Shown here piece after piece: positions 8,534 to 15,759 of a stretch of 15,759 bases of DNA. This DNA comes from Chromera velia (taxonomy: Eukaryota > Sar > Chromeraceae): positions 1 through 15,759 of the forward strand of contig JAHBMJ010002812.1 of the NCBI GenBank assembly GCA_018398765.1, in the 5' to 3' direction. The notes below the pieces were generated by a model. It was not told where the DNA came from. It searched no databases and saw only the letters and a list, made by a program, of their open reading frames with translations. The position numbers were made by a program, and so were the translations under genes. Position 1 is the first letter of the stretch, and each line of letters starts with the position of its first letter.

Positions 8534-10195
8534 ATGAACGTCTTCCTCGAGAGACTCACGTGTTGTTTCTTCAGAGATACTGGGGAAGCCCCACCAGTGA
8601 CCGCGCCGGCCAGTGAAAAGAGACCCCTTTTTCTCTGCAACACATCGGTGACAAGACCACCCAGCAGGCCCTCTCCCCTCTCAAAGATGCGCGGCAGAGA
8701 AGAACTGCGACCAATCAGTCAGAAAGGTCAGTCAATCAAATCTCAGGACATTGTCAAGGGTTGTCAAGCATATATATACTTTGACTGGTCTGTTCTGACA
8801 TCAGAAGAATACATCCTGCTGAGTATCTTGCTGAGGCGGCAACTCAGGTCTTCCTTCAGCCTGCCGAGTCTTCGAGAAACCTTCACAGCTTTGCATACCT
8901 GCTTGCTGATTTGTGCTGATCGGCGCTGGTTTGCCCTTAGGGCAGTTCTGATGCACATATTTATCTACATGCGCTTGGCATCGGATTTTCCGACCAGACC
9001 ACTGCTTGGCGCTCCACTTCCTTCTTCCTCTCTCAGGCTATGCAGACAGCAGTGTGTCTTGATACGTGCCCGTTGGTAACTGCTTCGTATGCGTGCACTG
9101 TCTTCAATATCAATTGGTTCAATATAATGTATTTCTATCTTGTCGTGCTTCTGTGCAGAGTCCATTCCCCTTCCTTGTTTCTCGTCCGTCGCCCCCCCCA
9201 ATGAGGAGAGGGAGTGTGCGAAGGCCGAGGGAGTTTGTGTGGAGACAGAGACGCAGACAGAAACAGAGAGCGAGCCATGCACAGAGGCAGACAGGCAGAA
9301 AACCGAGAAATTGTCTTTGCCTTCGTGCATGCTGTTTTCTCTTCCCGTCCCTGCTGTCTGTATTGTGCTCTCGATGTTGGGAGAGAAGGACAGAGAAGGG
9401 GACACAGAGAAGGAAGAACTGGCGAAAGAAGTGGCAGAGAAAGAGCGACTCCGAAACGAGTGCCAGCAAGAAGTGCAGGCAGTCAGAAAGTGGGCTGAAG
9501 AAATGTTGGACAGACAAAAAGAAGAAATCCGGCAGCTGCAAGAGTCTCTCAGACAAGCTCAGAAGGAGGTCAAAAGAAAGAACAAAGAACTGGATGAAAC
9601 AGATTTTGTTCTTCGCTGTTTCGAAAGAGAGCGAGAGGAATCCGAGAAAGAAAAGAATCGACTGACGACAGAGAGAGACACAGAGAGACTGCGGGTTGTG
9701 CAGATGTCTGAGACTGAAAAGCGGTTGAAGGAAGAGAAAGCCCATCTGCATAGAGTCCTTGAGAACCGAAAAGAAATTGAGAGAGTTGAGCTGCAGAAGC
9801 GCGAAGAATTTTATCAGAAAGAGCTACAGTTGCGTGACAGAAACTGTGCGGTGTTGCTTGACTGGAAAGAGCGACTCTTGAGAGAAAATGCACGCCTGAA
9901 GTTGGAGATGGAAGAAACAAACAAGGAGATGAAGAAAAGAAGAGACAGTGCCGCCACAGTTTCTACCCGAGCGAGTCTTGGGACTCTCCCTTCGTCTACC
10001 TCTTTTGGGGTTTCTTCTGTGTGCACCCAGACAGAGCCACCGGTTTCTGCAGCTGGTTGGAGGCGACTCACGCCTCTGCTAGCACCTCTGCGAAGCAGAG
10101 TGAGAGGATGCTGGCTGGACTTCAATTTTCGTCTCTCTCTGAAGATCTTTTTGGCATTTATTCTTGTAGGGTGGTTTTTGATCTTTCAATTTTAG
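8534..10195 (+). CDS. Coiled-coil protein with C-terminal membrane anchor, two exons, about 409 aa
   Basis: Proposed exons are 8534-8726 and 9159-10195. The donor is GTCAGT at 8727; the acceptor is a pyrimidine-rich stretch ending GTGCAG at 9158. Phase 1 on both sides forms a Glu codon. Stop TAG is at 10193-10195. The protein has a Pro/Ser-rich N-terminus, an acidic Thr/Glu patch (VETETQTETE, about 92-101), a hydrophobic stretch MLFSLPVPAVCIVLSML, then about 170 residues of heptad-like Glu/Lys/Arg/Leu coiled coil, a Ser/Thr linker, a basic RSRVRG and a terminal hydrophobic segment LKIFLAFILVGWFLIFQF. The terminal segment suggests tail anchoring with the coiled coil in the cytosol, as in golgin-like tethers. 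I do not recognise a specific family. Exon 2 is secure; the first exon and start are less so, because TTCTTCAG just before 8573 and an upstream GTGAGT (8391) allow other 5' structures. Confidence 0.6.
9251..10033 (+). other. Two TQT motifs flanking the coiled coil (possible dynein light chain LC8 sites)
   Basis: TQT codons lie at 9251-9259 (context VETETQTETE) and 10025-10033 (context SVCTQTEPP). TQT is the well-known core of short linear motifs that bind the dynein light chain LC8, usually in disordered segments near coiled coils, which is where both sit here. Actual binding is inference; the first copy lies in a low-complexity Thr/Glu run and may be coincidental. Confidence 0.35.
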
Positions 10196-11796
10196 ACAGG
10201 GACTGGGTCAAACTGACTTCGTTTCTCTTCCCTTCTTTATTTCTGTCTTTGGTGAACTAAGTTTTAAAGGTTTCCAAGACACAGGCGGAGGGACAGGAGG
10301 GAGTGGAGAGAAGGAGCAGTATGTGCAGTGGCTGCGGGAAGACCGTCGTGGCCTGGTCCCGGCCCAGCTCCAAATTCTTAATTGTTAGATTTCAATCGAC
10401 TCAATGATCTTGCAGCGATGATCAATCTGGAAGATAACTTCGAAATTGAGTCAGAGTTGCTTCTTGATTGCCTTCTCCAAACGAAGGGATGAGAAGGGCA
10501 CAAGGGGGCTTAAAGGAAAAGAAGGGCACAGGGGGGCTTGAGGGGAGGGAAGGGCACGGTGGGCAAGGAGTCAAGTGAGAAGAAATCGTGTGGTAGACTT
10601 ATTTCTTCTCGTGTGTCGTATTTTCACCTGGTGGCTTCGATGTGCTTTTCGATTTTGTGAATGTGAAGGCACTTTGATGTTTCAATTTAATCTGTTTGTG
10701 TGAAGACTGTGTACGCGTGCATCGCATTTCTTTATGTGATTGGGGGTGTATGCATGGGACTCGGAGTGTGGGAAGGGGATAGGGGGGGACTTCGCGGAGG
10801 ACTTTGGAGGCAAGAAAAAAATTGGAGGGGAATCAAAACAGCGAGGCGTATTCAGTCTTTCATGAACAGAAAGACTGAACTTCTAGGCAGGTTGTAATTC
10901 GTAAAATGTTAAATTGTAAATAACTTTCAGGGGTTTGGAACAATTTTATCATGAATGCATCAAGGTCCAATTTAAAGAGGGCCACGGACTCAGTCTCTAG
11001 CTCAGTCTGCCACGGAGATGTACCAGTAAAATAAAATGCTCTTCTCAAGTTTTTTCCCTCCCCCGACAGCAATTAATTCTGAATTTATATGAATTTCAAC
11101 AATTCACAAAATCTCAAAGAATTCATTTAGACTAGCATTTAGGTTGCATGCGATGCAAACGTTTATTTGGATGAATGTTATATTGGCAAAGGTCTCAATG
11201 AATCTAGCAATGAATCAGTTTTTCTTTTATTTTTCAATGCTGTTCCGCTTGAAAGTAAATAGGAGATAACATGGCACAGCAATAGATTTCAATTCCATAT
11301 GAATTCCACCTGACGAAGAAGAAAGAGAAAGCGGAGTTAAGATCGACGATGTCCAAGTTTACTAGTGCTATGCAACATCTGTGCAATGCATATTCTGCTA
11401 CTAGAGCGCTTTATGTATGATAACGTCCGTCTATTGATACCTGCCTGTATGGCTGCATCGAACAATATTAATACCTGCCCTTTTGCTTCTCTTAGACTCA
11501 AAAGAGTCCTAGTCTGTTTCTTGAAAAATTTAAAAAGTTTGTGTGTTTCCGCGTTATAATTATTAAGCTTAATAACAACTTTATGTTCAATTTAAGAACA
11601 CTTAATCTTAAGAGCTCTTTCAACATGTTTTCTTCATTTAATGCAAGAAACAAACGGAATACTTTTGATTGAATTTTAAATTTATTTATCCCATTTTATG
11701 CATGCATGATAAGGGATTTTATAGGATTTTATGGAATTTTATCTCGGATCTTACTAATAGCGAATTCCAATGCGAATTTGACAGCGAATCTGAAAG

Positions 11797-11798
<2 letters not shown>
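10196..11798. other. Intergenic DNA, becoming AT-rich, no supported gene
   Basis: The first tens of bases should hold the 3' UTR of the coiled-coil gene. A GC-rich tandem repeat follows at 10492-10570. From about 10900 the composition turns AT-rich and stop codons are dense in all frames. A GGATTTTA cluster near 11713-11745 resembles words of the fold-back element further right. A TGCATGCATG run is at about 11699. Confidence 0.6.
10492..10570. repeat. Imperfect tandem repeat, about 28-bp unit, nearly three copies
   Basis: Units begin GAAGGGCACAAGGGGGCTTA, then GAAGGGCACAGGGGGGCTTG, then GAAGGGCACGGTGGGCAAGG. All are G-rich on the plus strand. The last is shortened and diverged. Confidence 0.75.
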
Positions 11799-11834
<36 letters not shown>

Positions 11835-11869
11835 GCCAAACCCTAGGTGGAGTTAGAACTCCCGGGCGG
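11799..11869 (-). mobile_element. Retroposon-like 3' tail, copy 1, with (AATC)n tail
   Basis: On the minus strand a 38-nt core runs from CCGCCCGGGAG to GGTTTGGCATC (11869 down to 11832) and is followed by about nine AATC units (11834-11800). The core contains a hairpin GGAGTT-CT-AACTCC. A related core with a different tetranucleotide tail lies at 13325-13391 in the same orientation. A 3' hairpin plus a short tandem tail is typical of LINE or SINE 3' ends. The 5' limit (right side) is not visible and no target duplication was found. Confidence 0.5.
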
Positions 11870-12707
11870 CGTATACATGTATGGGTCTGTTCAATTATGC
11901 CAGCTGCAAGCTAAGTGGACGACAGTTATTCGAACTTAATCTAATCAATCATTTACTACAATATGGCGAGAAATCATAAAGAAAAGAGAGGGTTGAGAGC
12001 ATAAGAGCGATGTGATGAACTTACGAACCCCCAGATCAGAAAAAGAGGCGGATACAAAGGATGAGTCATAATTCTAGGCATGCTGCCACATACTCTGTCA
12101 CTCAAAGCTGTTGGCGTCACGTGTGTGTCTCCTTTCGCAGTCAAACGTATGCACACATAAGCGAAAATAATCTGTGTGCACGTGCGTGCAACCACAAAAA
12201 TCAATTAGTGCATATGCGTGAAGTGTGCACGACCATTGTGATTGACCCAAGCCAGACGTCTTCTTTCAGCTAGTCTGTCAGATTGAAGCGTCTTTGCATT
12301 AGACAGTCACAAAGACAAAGACCATAAAAGAAGGTATGGCGCAGTGAAGTACCTATAGCCTAATTTCCTTCTAAAAACTATACTTTAAATTAAACTTGCT
12401 CAAAAGCTGGTTAAAAATTTAATTTTAGCGCTAAAATCACATTACTTTAATTATAAAACGCTAAAATCCTATCATATCCTAGCCAGACTAAAAAAATTCT
12501 AAAAAATCTTAGCGAACAGTAAGTTAATTAATGCGCATGGTGCCCCTTTATGTAATGTAAAAAGTTGTTATAAATTAATATGAAAACTAGTATGAAAAAC
12601 GCTAGAAGTGGACACTAAAGTTTTAAAGTTTTTTTTTGTTAAAGTTTTTTTTTTGCCCTCTAGACTTTATTTCAAAAAAATATTTTTTAATTAGTTTTTG
12701 AATACTG
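11870..12707. other. AT-rich intergenic DNA, no supported gene
   Basis: No coding signal was found. The region holds the perfect palindrome TTTTAGCGCTAAAA at 12423-12436 and further TAAAATCC words up to about 12475, kin to the fold-back element that follows. Poly-T runs with AAAGTTTT words lie at about 12617-12655; a similar AAAGTTTT cluster recurs near 13908-13942 on the other side of that element. Confidence 0.6.
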
Positions 12708-13194
12708 TGCAGGTAGCCAGGATTTTATGGGATTTTAGCCCAGGATTTTAGCGGATTTTACGGGATTTTGGCCAAGATTTTAGCGGATTTTGGCGGATTT
12801 TACCCAGGATTCTGCCGGACTCTTAACGTTAAAAATATAATCCCTACACCTAGGATTTTAGAATCTAAAATCCTGGAAGAAAGCTAAAATCCTAGCCTCT
12901 TTCTAGGATTTTACGGGATTACACGGGATTTTACGGGATTATACAGGATTTTACGGGAAAGATATAATCCCGTAAAATCCTGTAAAATCCTGGCATTCAT
13001 TTCTAAAATCCTAGGATCCAGGATTTTAGTTTTTATAATCCCTAAAACCAGGATTTTAGATTTTAAAATCCTAGAGAAATAGTCCAGCAAAATCCTGGGC
13101 AAAATCCGCCTAAATCCGCTAAAATCCTAGCCAAAATCCCGTAAAATCCGCTAAAATCTTGGGCTAAAATCCCGCAAAATCCTAGCTACCTGCA
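12708..13194. mobile_element. Fold-back (inverted-repeat) element, 487 bp, built of GGATTTTAGC-like words
   Basis: The left arm (12708-12821) and the reverse complement of the right arm (13081-13194) are both 114 bp and align without gaps with about ten mismatches, mostly transitions. Both outer ends read TGCAGGTAGC. The interior is also made of GGATTTTA words and their complements, with further nested palindromes at about 12851-12876, 12887-12912, 12948-12980, 13003-13028 and 13051-13071. No open frame was seen and no clear target-site duplication at the edges. It resembles a MITE or fold-back element; mobility is inferred. Confidence 0.7.
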
Positions 13195-13324
13195 GGGTAG
13201 GTCATTAATTAAGTCAGTCATAACTAAACCAATTAACTAGCCTATATAGAAAGTAGTAGAAGCTCAGTCTATTAATGAACTAATAACGAACGACTTTGCC
13301 TTTTCTGCATTTAAAGGCATAAAT

Positions 13325-13391
13325 GATTAGTTAGTTAGTTAGTTAGTTAGAGGATGCCTAACCCCAGTTGGAGCGCTAAGCTCCCGGGCGG
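13325..13391 (-). mobile_element. Retroposon-like 3' tail, copy 2, with (CTAA)n tail
   Basis: The minus-strand core at 13391-13353 matches copy 1 at about 80%: CCGCCCGGGAG, a hairpin GGAGC-TTAGC-GCTCC, then GGGGTTAGGCATC. It is followed by about six CTAA units (13350-13325). To the right the DNA turns into an A-rich AAAAAG run, so this copy seems cut short at its 5' side. Confidence 0.5.
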
Positions 13392-14204
13392 AAAAAGAAA
13401 AAAAAAGAAAAAAGAGGACAGATGAAAGGGAAACATAATTTGATATCAATTTCTCTCTGAGACTCTCTTCTCACTCATCATCCGACTCTTCAATCGCGTG
13501 GCTAGAAGACTTTGAATTGGCAAATATCAAAGATGTTGTGCTAACGTTGGTATACATTGAAAAGAGGCCTGGGGGGATAGTGGTTGCAAGCAGCCGCCAC
13601 CGTCTTTTAGGAGAAGTAATTGTGGCAAAAAAAGAAGTGGATTTTCTAGAAAAGGACCCTAGAGGACCAATTAAGAAATGAATTTATATTAAAGTTGTTT
13701 CTTGGAATTTTTGTGAGAATTATGATTAATATAGTAATGCTGCTACTAGTGCATTACATACCTTGTTTTCAGAGTTGTGAAACTTTTGCATAATTAGTAT
13801 ATCTACTAGTATATAAAGCAGCAACTTTGCCTGCAACGATATAAATGAAATCAACTTCTCTAGCAACGTCTTTTAGATCAACTTTTCTATGTCTGGTTGC
13901 ATGTTTACTTTTAAAGTTTTAAAGTTGAAGTTTAAAGTTTTACAAGCAAACTATATTATTAAAAAAACTTTACTGCCCACCCTTAGGAAAAACGTGTATC
14001 TATAATTGACTAGATAATTTGTTAGATAATTCATTTGATACACAAGCCAATTCAATTCACTGAAATTTTATTCAAAGACTATACGTTTGTGACTTCATTA
14101 AATTGTCACTTCAAGTGTACTAGTATACATCCAAATCGGAAGGTCTGGATGCAAGCGAGGATGCAAGATCCTCCTCTTCATGGAGCTCGGGGGTGCATGA
14201 ACTC
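13392..14204. other. AT-rich intergenic DNA 3' of the ankyrin-like gene, no supported gene
   Basis: The segment starts with an A-rich run. Around 13560-13610 there is a short GC-rich patch with no frame of note. Poly-T and AAAGTTTT words lie at about 13908-13942. The last tens of bases before 14205 should hold the 3' UTR of the minus-strand gene. GC content rises abruptly from about 14150. Confidence 0.5.
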
Positions 14205-15759
14205 TCACGAGTTTCGTTGTCTCCACCATGGATTTTCATCCAGCGAGGTCGAAACTTTTGTCAGGATAGTTTTCAACTCCCTGACCTTCTCGAGTGATCG
14301 GGTGAACTCTGCACTCCGACGCTCAAAATCCCGACGTGCCGTCTCCCCTCCCCCCCCGTTCCCCAACCCCTCCTCACACACCATCACGGACCGGAATCCA
14401 AGGAGAAGCCGCCGGCACTCCGAGTACAAGTGTTTCAGACGATCAACGATCTTGTCAACCTGCTCCATAATCTCACCACACAGCTTCTCAGCCCGAGGAC
14501 TTCGGGTGCCCCCCTCAAGCACTCCTCTGACTGCACTCAATCCGGTCTCTTTGTCAACAAGAAACGACAAAACATTCAACAACCTGATTTCCTTCTCATG
14601 CCGTCTCTCCACCTCCGTGCGATCACACACACGCTCAGCCTCATCGATGGTGAGGCCATCGTGTAACGCACCCCGGATGGCTTCCCGAAGGGGAAACCTT
14701 TGGAAAATTCGGACAGCTGAGTGATTGAGCAGAGATAGACAGACGTGGAGAACAGTGGTGTCTGTGTATTCAAATGGGGGGTCGAAGGAACGAATCCATT
14801 TAAGGCACTCAACCATGCCCTGCTCACACACAAACTCAGTCACTGCAGAATGAGAAGAGTAGTTCGGACCGAGTCCCCACTTCTCATGCAGAAGTTTGAA
14901 AATTCTCAACAACTCATCATCCCCCAACCCAAGCCTCTGACTGCCCCTTTCCGAACCTCCCTTCTCAAGTTCACGCCCATTCCAACGAAGCAACGCACGC
15001 ATTACTTCTGCTGGTCTGCCCACCGTCCCACTCCCCCCCGCTTTCTGCACCTCCCCCAACAAAAATTCAAAAACTGCCATTGTGTCCCTCTTATCGGGAC
15101 TCGGAAGGGGAATCTTGGCAGCCTGAATATTACGGGGCTCTTCAAAACAACCACAGAGCAAACGCGTGAAGTCATCACGCCTCTGCACTCCCGTCACCCC
15201 CCCACCCTCCCCCGTCTCCATTGACGTAACCACATCCTGTGCCAGAGCCAGAGGCACACAATGAGGCTCAGACCGCATCCAACGGACACAATCCAAACAG
15301 CCAATCCACGCTGCGTGACGCAACGCCCACCAATTGGGTGTCGAATGACCCGTGAGAGACCAAACTCTCTCCAGCCACTCGACCCTCGCAGTGCTGGCGG
15401 CTGCTTGGAACGTGCTGCTGTCAACAGGGGGGGGCTGATCCTGCGACAACATCCAATCTGCTACCTCCGTGTGCCCCCCAAACAGCGCATTGCTGACAAC
15501 CAGGGAGCACACGGAAAGAAGGAAACGCCGGGGGGCCTCCCATACCCACTTAATGATCTCCATCCGCCCCCCCTTCGCTGCACACACAGCGACCATCGAC
15601 CAATCGGGGGAACGGCGGAGACTCACAGACGGGGCGGAGGAAGCAGCCCCCTCCCCCCCTCCTCCCCCTCCCGCGTCCTCAGCCGCTGCCCCTGCCCCTC
15701 CCTCCTCTCCTCCCCCTTCCCCGTCTCCATCTCCTCCCACTTCCCCCTCCGCCCCCCCC
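14205..15759 (-). CDS. Ankyrin-repeat-like protein with C-terminal coiled coil, 5' end outside the window
   Basis: One uninterrupted frame of more than 510 codons ends with a stop at 14205 and stays open to the right edge, so the start probably lies outside. Counting residues from 15740, positions 1-40 are Gly/Glu/Ala-rich. Ankyrin-like helix pairs then appear: VCAAKGGRMEIIKWVWE (about 52), NALFGGHTEVADWMLSQ (84), AAASTARVEWLERVW (113) and LRHAAWIGCLDCVRWMRS (140). A further unit, TEFVCEQGMVECLKWIRSF, sits near 300. The 'GxxExxKWxxE' flavour resembles the divergent ankyrin repeats expanded in many protists. The last 80 residues look helical or coiled coil (IMEQVDKIVDRLKHLYSE; FTRSLEKVRELKTILTKV). 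Ankyrin repeats bind proteins; no partner or pathway can be read here. Absence of introns contrasts with the REX1 gene. Confidence 0.7.
   Translation of the reverse strand, partial: GGAEGEVGGDGDGEGGGEEGGAGAAAEDAGGGGGGEGAASSAPSVSLRRSPDWSMVAVCAAKGGRMEIIKWVWEAPRRFLLSVCSLVVSNALFGGHTEVADWMLSQDQPPPVDSSTFQAAASTARVEWLERVWSLTGHSTPNWWALRHAAWIGCLDCVRWMRSEPHCVPLALAQDVVTSMETGEGGGVTGVQRRDDFTRLLCGCFEEPRNIQAAKIPLPSPDKRDTMAVFEFLLGEVQKAGGSGTVGRPAEVMRALLRWNGRELEKGGSERGSQRLGLGDDELLRIFKLLHEKWGLGPNYSSHSAVTEFVCEQGMVECLKWIRSFDPPFEYTDTTVLHVCLSLLNHSAVRIFQRFPLREAIRGALHDGLTIDEAERVCDRTEVERRHEKEIRLLNVLSFLVDKETGLSAVRGVLEGGTRSPRAEKLCGEIMEQVDKIVDRLKHLYSECRRLLLGFRSVMVCEEGLGNGGGGETARRDFERRSAEFTRSLEKVRELKTILTKVSTSLDENPWWRQRNS

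Noticed and set aside
10700-10897. A 65-codon plus-strand frame with a signal-peptide-like start (KTVYACIAFLYVIGG).
   Set aside because: It starts with GTG, sits in intergenic DNA, and the hydrophobic stretch is followed by a low-complexity Gly/Arg run; no support beyond an open frame.
11832-11869. A tRNA or tRNA-derived SINE head in the repeated GATGCC...GGGCGG core.
   Set aside because: It is too short for a cloverleaf and I could not find an A box and B box at the right spacing; a 3' hairpin tail explains it better.
12708-13194. A CRISPR array, suggested by the repeating short words.
   Set aside because: Repeats are irregular, in both orientations and without unique spacers, and the window is eukaryotic.
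14035-14724. A 229-codon plus-strand frame at the end of the ankyrin-like gene.
   Set aside because: It is antisense to the C-terminal coiled coil of the minus-strand gene, crosses the AT-rich to GC-rich border and begins in intergenic DNA.

Overview
The window is nuclear DNA from a eukaryote. Its genes are split by GT-AG introns of roughly 230-720 bp, it carries microsatellites and non-coding repeats, and there are no bacterial-style operons or Shine-Dalgarno sites. GC-rich genic blocks (about 860-10200 and 14160-end) flank an AT-rich, repeat-filled gap of about 4 kb. A diverged, protist-like REX1 exonuclease, an ankyrin-type protein with Gly/Glu-rich tracts, and TGCATGCA promoter motifs would fit an alveolate-type protist such as a chromerid. 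That assignment is a low-confidence inference; no rRNA or organelle marker is present to test it.

Layout. 1-861: no supported gene. 862-7890, minus strand: a 12-exon gene for a REX1/RNH70 (REXO5-type) DEDDh 3'-5' RNA exonuclease. I rebuilt it by splice-phase matching; all catalytic residues are present, and the C-terminal module ending in a GSGD motif could be followed. 7891-8533: a divergent intergenic region with a TATA box, a TGCATGCATGCA palindrome and a 12-bp tandem duplication. 8534-10195, plus strand: a probable two-exon gene for a long coiled-coil protein with a C-terminal membrane anchor and two TQT motifs. 10196-14204: AT-rich intergenic DNA with a GC-rich tandem repeat, two copies of a retroposon-like 3' tail ending in tetranucleotide repeats, and a 487-bp fold-back element built from GGATTTTAGC-like words. 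14205-15759, minus strand: the 3' part of an ankyrin-repeat-like gene that runs off the window.

The genes do not form a pathway. REX1 is a housekeeping RNA-processing enzyme, the coiled-coil protein looks like a membrane-tethered scaffold, and the ankyrin-like protein is of unknown role. The least ordinary parts are the repeats: a triplicated splice-acceptor module in a REX1 intron, the fold-back element, and the paired tails whose short hairpin is kept by compensatory changes.
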